DNA of 64,000 nt, from the NCBI GenBank assembly GCA_937864225.1, contig CALMJK010000005.1, forward strand, positions 62,001-126,000, given 5' to 3'. How positions within the stretch are numbered: the first letter of the stretch is position 1; each line of letters begins with the position of its first letter. The notes under the pieces were generated by a model, which saw only the letters and a list, made by a program, of their open reading frames with translations, was not told the DNA's origin and did no database searches. This stretch comes from an uncultured bacterium (GTDB lineage Bacteria; Krumholzibacteriota; Krumholzibacteriia; LZORAL124-64-63). Below, piece after piece: positions 46,168 through 55,223 of the stretch. The position numbers were made by a program, and so were the translations under genes.

Positions 46168-47466
46168 ATGTTCGCTCGAGATCCGCAATCCTTCCCGCTA
46201 CCCGCCGTCTTGCTCGCGATGGTCGCGCTCGGGGGGTGTCTGAGCCTGTCCGGTTGCGCGGAGACGGCAGGCCCGCCGCTACCCGCGCCGGAGCAGGGCG
46301 GCGCTCTGGTCGAGGGCGCCATCCAGCCCGATACCGGCACCTTCGTGTTCAAGCAGATCGAACAGGAAGTGCCCGGGTACGAGCCGCTCCTGGTCACGCT
46401 GATCGGCTCGGACCTGCGCGTGGACCCGGCGGCGCGGACCGTCGCCATCGATGTCGCGCTGCGCAACGCCGGCGAACAGCCCCTGTACGCCCCGGCGACG
46501 ATCTGGCTCAGCCGTTTCGCGCCGTCGACGGTCACCGTGCTCAACGCCGATTTCCACCTGGAGTCGCCTGACACCGCCATGACGGTCGCGCCCCTGCCGT
46601 GGGGCTTCGATTACTCGCGGTTGCTGGGGGGCGATGCGCTGCTCGCGCCCGGAGAGACGTCGGAGTCGAAACCGTGGCTCTTCCACGTGCCGGAGCTGTC
46701 GCCTTTCTCCTTCGCGGCGCGCCTGGAATGCGGGCTGATTCCCGAACTGCCGCAGATCGCCGGGCGCGTCTTCCTGGACCTGAACGCCGACGGCGTCATG
46801 CAGGATGATGAACCGCCCTACATGGTGGGACCTATCCACGCCACGGGACCGGGCGGTTTCGACCTGACAGCCCTTCCGGACCGCTCCGGTTTCTACGCGC
46901 TGCCCGTCCGCCTTCCCGGCCTCTACACGCTCACGATGCTCGTGATCCAGCCCGATCCGGAGAGATTGCTGATCGTGACGACGCCCAATCCGCTCGAAGT
47001 GCTGCTGCCCCCGGGGCCGGACGGGCGCCCCCTCAGCTTCACGAGGGCGCACTTCGGCGTGTTCTGCGCCGACGCCGGCCTCTACCCGCCGGTCCAGCTC
47101 AGCCCGGTCCCGCTCGATTCGCTGGGAGGGGACTACTACGCCTTTCTGGGCGGGGCCCTGCAAGAGAACGTGCTGATGCTGGACGTGGGCTTCTCCGGCT
47201 GCCAACCCGAGCATCCGTTCAGGCTGCTCTGGGCGCCTGGGGCCCAGGTCTCGCCCCTGCCTCACGCCGATCTGGTCCTGGTCCATGACGACCTGGGGGA
47301 GATGTGCGACGCCTGGTGGGTGCGCCGGCCGGGCTTCGACCTGTCGCCGTTGCGCCGCGCCCTGGGCACGACTCTCCCGATCTACCTGCACCTGCGCGAT
47401 TTCGCGGGGGAGATCCACGACTTCGTGTGGGAGTTGCCCGACGACGACGAAGGCGACGACGATTGA
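46168..47466 (+). CDS. lipoprotein with SdrD-like domain, unknown function
   Basis: 432 residues. ATG 46168 follows a strong AGGAGG and opens a signal peptide with lipobox LSGC near residue 31. Two beta-rich regions follow: one near 90-190, and one starting with VFLDLNADGVMQDDEPPY, the calcium-binding signature of SdrD B-like/collagen-adhesin repeats. The chain ends in a very acidic tail (DDDEGDDD). I recognise no enzymatic motif. The protein is probably held in the outer membrane and exposed or periplasmic. The gene is convergent with the S8 protease gene; the acidic tail could bind calcium, which is inference. Confidence 0.7.
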   Translation: MFARDPQSFPLPAVLLAMVALGGCLSLSGCAETAGPPLPAPEQGGALVEGAIQPDTGTFVFKQIEQEVPGYEPLLVTLIGSDLRVDPAARTVAIDVALRNAGEQPLYAPATIWLSRFAPSTVTVLNADFHLESPDTAMTVAPLPWGFDYSRLLGGDALLAPGETSESKPWLFHVPELSPFSFAARLECGLIPELPQIAGRVFLDLNADGVMQDDEPPYMVGPIHATGPGGFDLTALPDRSGFYALPVRLPGLYTLTMLVIQPDPERLLIVTTPNPLEVLLPPGPDGRPLSFTRAHFGVFCADAGLYPPVQLSPVPLDSLGGDYYAFLGGALQENVLMLDVGFSGCQPEHPFRLLWAPGAQVSPLPHADLVLVHDDLGEMCDAWWVRRPGFDLSPLRRALGTTLPIYLHLRDFAGEIHDFVWELPDDDEGDDD

Positions 47467-47499
47467 TCGCCATGGCCGGCATGCCGGCGCGGCGAGCCT

Positions 47500-50406
47500 T
47501 CAACGCGTCAGCGCCAGGCGCCGCGTGAAGGTCGCGCCGGAGGCGTCGCGCAACCGCACGATGTAGACACCGCTGGCGACCGTCGCCCCGCGGTCGTCGC
47601 GCCCATCCCAGAAGGCGCGGCCGGCGGGCGGAACGTCGTCGGCGCCGACGAGCCCGCGGACCCGGCGGCCGCGCAGATCGTGGACGGTCACCAGAAGCGG
47701 GCCGGCGGCGACGTCTCGCCAGGCTATCGTAGCGCCGGCGTTGCTCGGGTTGGGCCACACGGTGAGCACCCGAGCTGGCGGCGGCGGGGGCTTGCCTTGG
47801 TTGTCGCTCTCCGCACCGAAATCGAAGGCGATGTCGTCGACCCAGAAGCCGGCGCCCGTCACCGAGTAATCGGAGCCGAACGCCAGGCGGAAGCGGAACG
47901 TGGGGCTGCGGAAGCTGGAGAGGTCGAAGACCGCGCTTTGCCAACCATCGCTCTGCCCCGACCATCCCGGCCGCCAGACGAGCCCGGCGATCGTCTGGTG
48001 CGAGTAGACAGAGAGCGGCGACACGTTTGACCAGAGCGAGTCGCGCGTGGCCTGCAGTTTCACGCCGTCGAAGCCGGCCTCGGTGTCGCACCAGTAATGC
48101 AGGCTCAGGAAGAGGGCCGGCGCGTCCGCGAAGTCGTAGGCGGGGCTGGTCAGGTTCGCGCGCTGGGAGTCCGGATAGTCAGCCTCCATGCCCACGCCCC
48201 AGCAGCGGTCGCCGCTGAAGCCGCCGGCGGGCCCGACGTCTCGCGCGGGCTCGCCCCAGCGCCACAGTGGCGTTTGCGCGACGAAGCCGGCGTCGTCGGC
48301 CTCGAAGTCGCAGCGGGCGGCGGGCAGGGTCGTGAAGACGTCGACCTCGCCGGCGAGGCCCGCGGGCACCGTGACGGCGCGCAGCCGCGCGCCGAATCCT
48401 GGCGCCCCCCCCACCAGCAGTTGGTAGGAAAGGCCTGACGGCACGGTTGGGATGTCGAAGCGGCCGGCGGCGTCGCACGCGACCGCCGCTATCGGCACCC
48501 CCAGCGGCGTCACGCGCGCGCCCGGCAGGGAGCGGCCGAGCGCGTCGTAGACGCGGCCCCCCAAGGCCACCGTGGACCGGCGTGGCAGCGTGACGTCCAG
48601 ACGCGCGGCGGCGCCGGGCGCCACGGAAACGGGCGCCTCGCGGGTCTCGTGGAGGAAGGAGGCGAAGCCGAGCGTGTACTGTCCGGCCAGGAGCGGGAAG
48701 GCGTATTCGCCCGCGGCGTCGGTCAGGTCGAAGGCATCGGTCTCGGCCACGCGCACCTCGACGCCGGGCACCGGCGCGCCCGTGACGGCGTCCGCGACGG
48801 TGCCCGTCACGCGGCCCGCTCCCCCTTGCGCCGCCAGCCAGGCCGCGGCCAGGTCCGGGCGAGGGCCGATCAGCTTGGCGTCGGGGCCGACGAGCTGCGG
48901 CGTGCCGGTCTCGCGCAGCAGGTCGCGGGCCAGACGAGCCGCGAGGGGGAAGCCGTGCCGTTGGCGGAACAGGCCCTGCAGCACCGCCACCGCGCCGGCC
49001 ACGATGGGGGTGGCGCTCGAGGTGCCGTTGAACTGGTCGGTGTACCAGCGTTCTTCCGGCAGAGGGTCGCCCTGCAAGGCGCCGTAACCGGTCGTGACGA
49101 CGTCCAGACCCCAGGCGTGCAGGTCCACGCGGCGGCCGAAATTGGTGAACCAGGCGGGCCAGAGCGTCGAACCGTCGCTGGCCCCGCACATGATGGCCCC
49201 CGAGTCGCGCACTTCGCGGTCGAACAAGCCCTCGTAGAAGGGATCGTCGAGGTTCTGCTGCCCGTTGCCGGCGGCCTCGCAGACGATGATGCCGGCGGCC
49301 GTGGCGAGCCGGATGGCCTCGAAATTGTCCAGCCAGAACTCCATCGGCAGATAGCCGTACTGACCCGCGCCGCTGGTCCTGGGCCCGGGCGCGTGCACCT
49401 CGATGAGGATGACGTCGCCCGGCTCGAGCGCCGCGGCCGCCCCGGCGATGGCGTCGGCGACCGACAGTTCGGCGATCGACGCGCCTCCGATCGCCAGACC
49501 GGGCGCGATGCCGCGCACTCCCAGACCGTTGTCCTGGCCGCGCAGGGCGCCGAGCACGGCCGTGCCGTGATCGCGCCAGCTCTGCGTCGTGACCGGCTCG
49601 CCGAGCGTGACCGACGGCGGTGCCAGGTCCTCGTGCGTCCAGAGCCACGCGCCCTCGATGTCCACGGCCGTCAAGCCGGCGCCGTCGGCGCCGGGTTCCG
49701 CGGCCAGCGCGAGGGCGTCGACGCCGAGCGGGGCCGGCCCGAGGTAGCCCTGCAGGGCGGAGAAATCGGGCGTCGTGTCGGCCAGGGCAGCGACGGCCAG
49801 GGGACTGGCCGAGATGGTCGCGCGAGCCTTGTCGCCGGCCAACGCGTCGAAGCCCAGGGCGGCGGGAACCGCGACGGGCTCGAGAAAGGCGGTCTCGACG
49901 GCAGGGTCGGCCAGAAGCGCCTTCACGATCGCGCGCAGCGCCACGGGATCCCCTCGCCGGGACACGAGATCGAGCTGTCCCCACGCGTCGAGATCGGGCG
50001 GCGCCTCGCCGCCGCGCGCCGCCGCGGCCGCGCGGATCGCCGCGAGGCGCTCGAGCGGCAGCGAGAAACGCCGCGTCAAGCGGGCGCTCGGCGCCAGGCG
50101 CGCGACGAGCGCCTCCACGCGGCCGGCGGTCCCGGCGGCCAGATTCGGAATCGGCGCGTCGGGACGGATCGCCAGTCCGCCGCCGCGCACCACGAGACCC
50201 GCGTCGGGCTTGAACTTGACGACGACTCGGCCTGTGGGCGCGACAGTGAGCAGCGCCAGCTGCGCGTTGCGGTCGGGCGCGGCGTGGGCCGAGAAGGCCA
50301 CCCCCATCATGATCGCCCACAAGCTGGCCGGCCGGAACCGGCGCGACAGCGAGCCCTGGCGGATCGCCAAGCGGGAACGCCGGAAGCGAAGGGGCGTTCG
50401 GATCAT
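47500..50406 (-). CDS. multidomain S8 serine protease with C-terminal sorting domain
   Basis: 968 residues. Signal peptide (cleavage near FSAHA), a propeptide-like region to about 205, then an S8 catalytic domain. The Asp is in TAVDIEGAWLWTHEDL, the His in RDHGTAVLGALRG, the oxyanion Asn in AAGNGQQN and the Ser in NGTSSATPIVAG. The Asp motif reads D-I-E-G instead of the usual D-[ST]-G, a variant seen in a subgroup of subtilases. Two carboxypeptidase-regulatory-like beta domains follow (VTGTVADAVTGAPVPGVEV...), a jelly-roll/MAM-like domain ending WVDDIAFDFG, and a FlgD-like sorting module (VWPNPSNAGATI, VHDLRGRRV, YIVRLRDASG). It is expected at the cell surface. ATG 50406 has GGAG. Confidence 0.9.
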   Translation of the reverse strand: MIRTPLRFRRSRLAIRQGSLSRRFRPASLWAIMMGVAFSAHAAPDRNAQLALLTVAPTGRVVVKFKPDAGLVVRGGGLAIRPDAPIPNLAAGTAGRVEALVARLAPSARLTRRFSLPLERLAAIRAAAAARGGEAPPDLDAWGQLDLVSRRGDPVALRAIVKALLADPAVETAFLEPVAVPAALGFDALAGDKARATISASPLAVAALADTTPDFSALQGYLGPAPLGVDALALAAEPGADGAGLTAVDIEGAWLWTHEDLAPPSVTLGEPVTTQSWRDHGTAVLGALRGQDNGLGVRGIAPGLAIGGASIAELSVADAIAGAAAALEPGDVILIEVHAPGPRTSGAGQYGYLPMEFWLDNFEAIRLATAAGIIVCEAAGNGQQNLDDPFYEGLFDREVRDSGAIMCGASDGSTLWPAWFTNFGRRVDLHAWGLDVVTTGYGALQGDPLPEERWYTDQFNGTSSATPIVAGAVAVLQGLFRQRHGFPLAARLARDLLRETGTPQLVGPDAKLIGPRPDLAAAWLAAQGGAGRVTGTVADAVTGAPVPGVEVRVAETDAFDLTDAAGEYAFPLLAGQYTLGFASFLHETREAPVSVAPGAAARLDVTLPRRSTVALGGRVYDALGRSLPGARVTPLGVPIAAVACDAAGRFDIPTVPSGLSYQLLVGGAPGFGARLRAVTVPAGLAGEVDVFTTLPAARCDFEADDAGFVAQTPLWRWGEPARDVGPAGGFSGDRCWGVGMEADYPDSQRANLTSPAYDFADAPALFLSLHYWCDTEAGFDGVKLQATRDSLWSNVSPLSVYSHQTIAGLVWRPGWSGQSDGWQSAVFDLSSFRSPTFRFRLAFGSDYSVTGAGFWVDDIAFDFGAESDNQGKPPPPPARVLTVWPNPSNAGATIAWRDVAAGPLLVTVHDLRGRRVRGLVGADDVPPAGRAFWDGRDDRGATVASGVYIVRLRDASGATFTRRLALTR

Positions 50407-50475
50407 CGTTTCTCCGCGCGAAGGGCGCCTGGCCGCCCAGTCTTCCCGTGCGAGCCCTGCCGTTGTCTGTTATCA

Positions 50476-50504
50476 ATAGTAGGTGTTTCCGGCGCCGTCG
50501 CCAA
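50476..50504 (-). promoter_or_regulatory. sigma-70 promoter for the S8 protease
   Basis: On the minus strand TTGGCG (50504-50499), 17-bp spacer, TACTAT (50481-50476). The predicted start is about 63 nt before ATG 50406. Confidence 0.6.
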
Positions 50505-50538
50505 AGCGGCAAAGCCGGGATTCTCGCGGGAGGCGGGC

Positions 50539-51171
50539 ATGAACACGCGCTTGCAGACGGGTCTTCTGGCCGGGAGCGTGGCGATTGGGCTGTTCGCCGC
50601 GGCGGCGGCGCAGACGCCGGAGCGGCCTGGCGCCACGCGGCAGCCGGCGCCCGTGACGGCGAAGCCGACGTACGGCGTCGTCGCGGGGGAGAAGGGTCCC
50701 TACTTGGTGGGGGAGGTCGCGCGGGAGGACGTCCTGCGGCACTTCCCCGCTTGGTCCGACACGGCGCGAGCCTACGCGCCGGACACGGCGCAGGTGGCCG
50801 CGCTGGCGGGCGTGCAGCAGCCCATCGAGATCGTCTGTGTGATGGGCACCTGGTGTGGCGACTCGCAACGCGAGGTGCCGCGCCTGTGGCGGGTGCTCGA
50901 AGCGGCGGCGAATCCGCGCCTGCGGCTGACCATGCTGGCCGTGGGGCGCAAGGACGATCTCGCGGCGCAGGACATGGCGGAGGAAATCGGCTGCCCCCGC
51001 GACCTGAGGTCGCGCTGGGACGTGACGCTCGTGCCTACGTTCATCTTCCTGGACGGCGAGCGGGAGTTGGGGCGCATCGTCGAGACGCCGCGCGTCACGC
51101 TCGAGGCGGACGCCGCCGCGATCTTGGCTGATGTCGCCGACGCCGCGGCCGAAGCCGGTGGCTGGCGTTGA
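50539..51171 (+). CDS. exported thioredoxin-fold protein with monothiol WCGDS site
   Basis: 210 residues. A signal peptide (cleavage near AAAAQ) is followed by a thioredoxin fold. The active site reads MGTWCGDSQREVPRL, so the second catalytic cysteine is serine (CxxS), while the cis-proline loop TLVPTFIFLDGE is intact. Family members with WCGDC or WCGDS are common in bacteroidete-like genomes. A CxxS site cannot cycle as an ordinary oxidoreductase and may work as a reductase of mixed disulfides or as a scaffold. ATG 50539 has GGAGG. The gene is divergent from the S8 protease and 68 bp upstream of aminopeptidase P. Confidence 0.82.
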   Translation: MNTRLQTGLLAGSVAIGLFAAAAAQTPERPGATRQPAPVTAKPTYGVVAGEKGPYLVGEVAREDVLRHFPAWSDTARAYAPDTAQVAALAGVQQPIEIVCVMGTWCGDSQREVPRLWRVLEAAANPRLRLTMLAVGRKDDLAAQDMAEEIGCPRDLRSRWDVTLVPTFIFLDGERELGRIVETPRVTLEADAAAILADVADAAAEAGGWR

Positions 51172-51239
51172 AATCCATCCGACGCGCGCGAGTTCTGCGC
51201 ATTGACGACCGCGCGCCTGCCCTTGGAGAAAGGAGCGCC

Positions 51240-53027
51240 ATGAACACCCGGCGCAAGCTGGCGGCCCTGAGGTCCCTGATGAGCGAGCACGGCGTGGACG
51301 CGTACTACGTGCCGAGCACCGACCCTCACCAGAGCGAGTACGTGCCGCCGATCTGGCAACGCCGCGCCTGGCTGAGCGGTTTCAACGGTTCCGCGGGAGA
51401 CCTCGTCGTGACCCGCCGCCGGGCCGCGCTCTGGACCGACTCTCGCTATTTCCTGCAGGCGGAGATCCAACTCCGGGGCTCGGGCATAGAACTGATGAGG
51501 CAGGGCGTGCCGGGCACGCCCACGCTCGCGCAGTGGTTGGGGCGTCAACTGAAGCCGGGGCAGTTCCTGGGCGCCGACCCGCGCGTGCTGTCGCTGAGCG
51601 AGGCGGAAGGGTTGGCCGCCGACCTGGAGCCGCGAGGCATCAAGCTGGCGGCGCCGCCCGTCAATCTGGTCGACGCGATCTGGGCGGACCGCCCGGCGCC
51701 GCGCCGGGACGCGATCAGCCTGCACAGTCGCCGCCACGCCGGCGCGACGGCGCGCGAAAAACTGACCGCGGTGCGGGCAGGGATGAAGGCCATGGGGGCG
51801 CGGGCGCACGTGATCGCGGCGCTGGACCAGATCGCGTGGCTGTTCAATGTGCGCGGCACGGACGTCGACTTCAATCCCGTCGTGATCGCTTACGCGGTCG
51901 TGCTGGAGCGCGAGGCGAGGCTGTTCGTGGACCTCGCCAAGGTCACGCCGGCCGTGGAAAAGGCGCTGCGCCGCGACGTGCGTCTGTTGCACTACGACAA
52001 GCTGCCCGCGACGCTCCGCCAAATGCGCGGCCAGCGGTTGCCGGTGCTGCTCGATCCCTCGACCGTCAACCGGTGGGTCGCGGGCCAGCTCCGGCCCGAG
52101 CAGATCGTGCGCGGCGCCTCGCCGACGACCGCCCTGAAGGCGGTCAAGAACGCCGTCCAGATCCGCGGCGTGAAAGCCTGCCACGTGCGCGACGGCGTCG
52201 CGATGGTGAAATTTTTGAAATGGCTCGAGCCGGCCGTGCGCGCGGGTCAGGTGACGGAGCTGTCGGCGGCTCAGGAGCTGCGGCAGCTGCGCGCCGAGGG
52301 AGCCCGGTTCCGGGGTGAGAGCTTCAACACGATCAGCGGCTACGGCGCTCACGGGGCCATCGTGCACTACGCCGCCGATCGGCGGAGCAACGCCAGGCTG
52401 CGCCCGCGGGGGATCTACCTGATCGATTCCGGCGGTCTGTATCTCGACGGCACGACGGACATCACGCGAACCGTCGCGTTGGGCCGGCCGACGCCCAGGC
52501 AGAAGGAAGCCTTCACGCGCGTGCTGAAAGGGCACATCGCCGTGGCCGCGGCCAAGTTCCCGGCCGGCACCTCCGGCCAGCGTCTCGAGGTGTTGGCGCG
52601 CCAACCGCTGTGGGAGGCGGGCTGGAACTACGGGCACGGCACGGGTCACGGCGTGGGGCACTACCTGAGCGTCCACGAGGGCCCCATGGGATTGACTCCC
52701 AAAGACCTGAAGAACGTCCCGTTGCGGCCGGGCCAACTGCTCTCGATCGAGCCGGGCTATTACCGGACGGGGCAGTTCGGCATCCGCATCGAGAACCTGG
52801 CGTTCGTCGCGCGCGACGAAAAGCTGAGCGGTTCCGAGGGCGACTGGTACGCCTGGGACGTGGTCACGTTGTGCCCGATCGATCGCCGCCTGATCGAGCG
52901 CCGGCTGCTCGCGCCCCGCGAAAGGGCTTGGCTGAACGCGTATCACCGGCGCGTGCGTCGCGAGCTGAGCCCGCACCTCGATCGCCAGCATCGGATCTGG
53001 CTGCGAGCCGCCACGCGGCCCGTCTGA
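51240..53027 (+). CDS. Xaa-Pro aminopeptidase (aminopeptidase P, M24B)
   Basis: 595 residues, the three-domain long form of aminopeptidase P (two creatinase-like N-terminal domains, pita-bread catalytic domain from about residue 320). Metal ligands are all visible: two Asp in DSGGLYLDGTTDITRT, His in GHGTGHGVGHYLSVHEGP, Glu in SIEPGYY and Glu in GIRIENLAFV. It removes N-terminal residues before proline. No signal peptide, so cytosolic. ATG 51240 follows AAAGGAG. The stretch VPSTDPHQSEYVPPIWQRR near the N-terminus is typical of this long form. It may complete degradation of proline-containing peptides produced by the exported peptidases nearby. Confidence 0.95.
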   Translation: MNTRRKLAALRSLMSEHGVDAYYVPSTDPHQSEYVPPIWQRRAWLSGFNGSAGDLVVTRRRAALWTDSRYFLQAEIQLRGSGIELMRQGVPGTPTLAQWLGRQLKPGQFLGADPRVLSLSEAEGLAADLEPRGIKLAAPPVNLVDAIWADRPAPRRDAISLHSRRHAGATAREKLTAVRAGMKAMGARAHVIAALDQIAWLFNVRGTDVDFNPVVIAYAVVLEREARLFVDLAKVTPAVEKALRRDVRLLHYDKLPATLRQMRGQRLPVLLDPSTVNRWVAGQLRPEQIVRGASPTTALKAVKNAVQIRGVKACHVRDGVAMVKFLKWLEPAVRAGQVTELSAAQELRQLRAEGARFRGESFNTISGYGAHGAIVHYAADRRSNARLRPRGIYLIDSGGLYLDGTTDITRTVALGRPTPRQKEAFTRVLKGHIAVAAAKFPAGTSGQRLEVLARQPLWEAGWNYGHGTGHGVGHYLSVHEGPMGLTPKDLKNVPLRPGQLLSIEPGYYRTGQFGIRIENLAFVARDEKLSGSEGDWYAWDVVTLCPIDRRLIERRLLAPRERAWLNAYHRRVRRELSPHLDRQHRIWLRAATRPV

Positions 53028-53059
53028 GCGGCGGGTCCGCGCCGGCCGCGGCGGGCGGG

Positions 53060-54976
53060 TCAGGTCTGCCCGGCGCGGGGAGACGGCCCGGAATCTTGCG
53101 CGGGAGCAGGCGCGAGGTCCAAGCCGTCCTGCACGTGCAAGGTTCGCGTGGGGAAGGCGAAGGACAGCCCCAACGCCTCCACGATCTCCATGATCGCCAG
53201 GTTCAACTCCTCGCGGATCGCGAGGTGTTCGGCGTAGTCGGTGGTGAAGGTGTAGTACTGCACCAGCAGGTTCAGGCTCGATTCGCCGAAGTCCGTGAAG
53301 CGCACGTGCAGTCCCTCCGCGTCGACGCCGGCGTGATCCTGCAGGCGCGCTCGCAGCCGCGTCAGGAACTCCCGCATCCGCGCGCGCGGCGTGTCGTACG
53401 TCAGCCCGATGGTCATGCGCACGCGGCGCCTGGTCATGAGCTGGTGGTTCTCGACCGTCGCGTTGGCCAATCCCTGGTTCGGGATCGAGATCACCGACTT
53501 GTCGAACGTGCGGATGCGCGTCGAGCGCAGGCCGATCTGTTCCACGACGCCGCTCACGCTGTCCGTCGTGACCCAGTCTCCCACCCGGAAGGGACGGTCC
53601 AGCAGGATGCTGACCGATCCGAACAGGTTCGCGATCGTGTCCTTGGCCGCCAGACCGAAGGCGAGGCCGCCGATGCCCAGCCCGGCCAGCAGCCCCGCGA
53701 CGGAAAAGCCGAGGTTCTGCAGGGCGACGAGCACGGCCATGGCGCCCACGAAGATCTTGGCGGCCTTGCTCAAAAGCGGCGTGAGCTGCTCGTCGTAGCG
53801 CAGCCCCCGCTGCTGGGCGCTTTCCTCCATGAGGACGAAGCCGGCGTCGATGAGTCGGAATGCGCACCAGCCTGCGATGAGCGTGGCGATCACCGCGAAC
53901 GCCTTGAGGCCCTCATCCAGGATCGCGGGCAGCACGCCCGCCAGTACCCGGAAGGCGAGATACGCGCCGGCGGCGAGGATGAGCGCGCCCAACGGGCCGA
54001 GAACCGCGTGGATCGCCAAATCGTCGGCGCGCGTGGCGGTCCGGGCCGCCATGCGGCGCAACCGGCGGCCGAGCAGAAAGACGATCGCCTGGCGCGTGGC
54101 CAGCGAGCCCAGGAACAGCAAGCCGGCCAAGACGAGTTGGCTCAGTCGCCAGGGGCCCACGGTGTATTCCAGGAACCCGAACATGCCCACTCCTGCCGGC
54201 GCGGCGGCGGCGGCGCCGCGCGGCGCCGTGGCGGGGATGATACGGTCCGGCCGCGGATCCGGCAACGTCGCGGAGCCGGAGGCGGGCCACAGGGCGGCCC
54301 TGACGTGCGTCGTCCAGAGCTCGTATCCCCGGCGGTTCAGGTGGAGGCTGTCTTCGCGGAAGATTTCAGGGCGGGGCAGCCCGCGCGCGTCCAGCATCGG
54401 CCCGGCGACGTCGATGAAGCCCAGCAAAGAATCCCGCGCGCAATGCGCGCGGATCAGCTCGTTGGCCTGTCGCATCCGCGGCCAGTCCTGCCAGCGCGCG
54501 GGACTGGGTTTGATCGACAGGAAGAACACCCGCGCGGCGGGCAGCTGACGGCGCACGGCCGTCGCGAAATCTCGGAACAGCTCGGCGACGATCGCCGGAG
54601 GCACGCCGTGCGCGCCGATGTCGTTGTCTCCCTCGTACAGGACGATCGCGGCGGGACGCAGCGGAATCACGACGCGGTTTAGGTAATGAAGGGCGTCCCA
54701 AAGGGTGCTTCCCCCGAACCCGCGGGCGACGACGGAGTGGGGAGCCATGTCCCCTGGGAGCGTTTCCTGCCAGCCGACGATGCTGGAGCTGCCGTAGAAC
54801 GCCACGGCGCCGCGCACGGGTGGATGCTCGCGGTCCTGCCGCTCGAAGTCCCGGATGGCCGGCTCCCATCGCGCGGGGTCAGGGTAAGGGGCCAACTCGG
54901 GCCGCGGAGGCGCGGCGGGCAGGGCGCAAGCAGCCAACAGGGCGAGGCAAGAGACCGCGACCCACGCTTTCCGCAT
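53060..54976 (-). CDS. SGNH hydrolase-MscS mechanosensitive channel fusion
   Basis: 638 residues in one open frame. ATG 54976 (AGGAGG) opens a signal with possible lipobox LLAAC. Residues 25-240 form an SGNH/GDSL hydrolase: block I FYGSSSIVGW, block II GFGGS, block III EGDND and the Asp/His pair in DSLHLNRRGYELW. After a Pro/Ala linker, residue 265 starts an MscS channel with three to four membrane helices, the pore helix GLGIGGLAFGLAAKDTIANL and the beta domain DRPFRVGDWVTTDSVSGVVEQIGLR. MscS has a periplasmic N-terminus, so the hydrolase would face the periplasm. An internal ATG at 54184 has AGGAG 5 nt upstream and could give a separate channel of 374 residues; no stop separates the parts. 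Confidence 0.85.
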   Translation of the reverse strand: MRKAWVAVSCLALLAACALPAAPPRPELAPYPDPARWEPAIRDFERQDREHPPVRGAVAFYGSSSIVGWQETLPGDMAPHSVVARGFGGSTLWDALHYLNRVVIPLRPAAIVLYEGDNDIGAHGVPPAIVAELFRDFATAVRRQLPAARVFFLSIKPSPARWQDWPRMRQANELIRAHCARDSLLGFIDVAGPMLDARGLPRPEIFREDSLHLNRRGYELWTTHVRAALWPASGSATLPDPRPDRIIPATAPRGAAAAAPAGVGMFGFLEYTVGPWRLSQLVLAGLLFLGSLATRQAIVFLLGRRLRRMAARTATRADDLAIHAVLGPLGALILAAGAYLAFRVLAGVLPAILDEGLKAFAVIATLIAGWCAFRLIDAGFVLMEESAQQRGLRYDEQLTPLLSKAAKIFVGAMAVLVALQNLGFSVAGLLAGLGIGGLAFGLAAKDTIANLFGSVSILLDRPFRVGDWVTTDSVSGVVEQIGLRSTRIRTFDKSVISIPNQGLANATVENHQLMTRRRVRMTIGLTYDTPRARMREFLTRLRARLQDHAGVDAEGLHVRFTDFGESSLNLLVQYYTFTTDYAEHLAIREELNLAIMEIVEALGLSFAFPTRTLHVQDGLDLAPAPAQDSGPSPRAGQT

Positions 54977-55223
54977 CAGCGGGTCCTCCTGGAAGCCCGG
55001 CCTGGTCTGGCCCGGCGGTCCATGAGCAGGAGCCTCGATGCCCTCCGGCGGCCGGTCAAGCCGTTTCCGGCCGGGCGCCGGCCCCACCGGGACGAAGCGG
55101 TCCGGCCGCGACGGCACCCGCGCTTCGCGCTCTCGCCCATCGTGAGCTTGTGCTAAGTTTGACCCGGTGTTCAAGAGCGCCCGACGCGCGGCGATTCATC
55201 CCATCGCGAGAGGTTGAAGAGCG

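Noticed and set aside
50772-53867. 1031-codon minus-strand frame across thioredoxin and aminopeptidase P
   Set aside because: Composition is low-complexity Arg/Gln/His and it crosses three well-supported genes.
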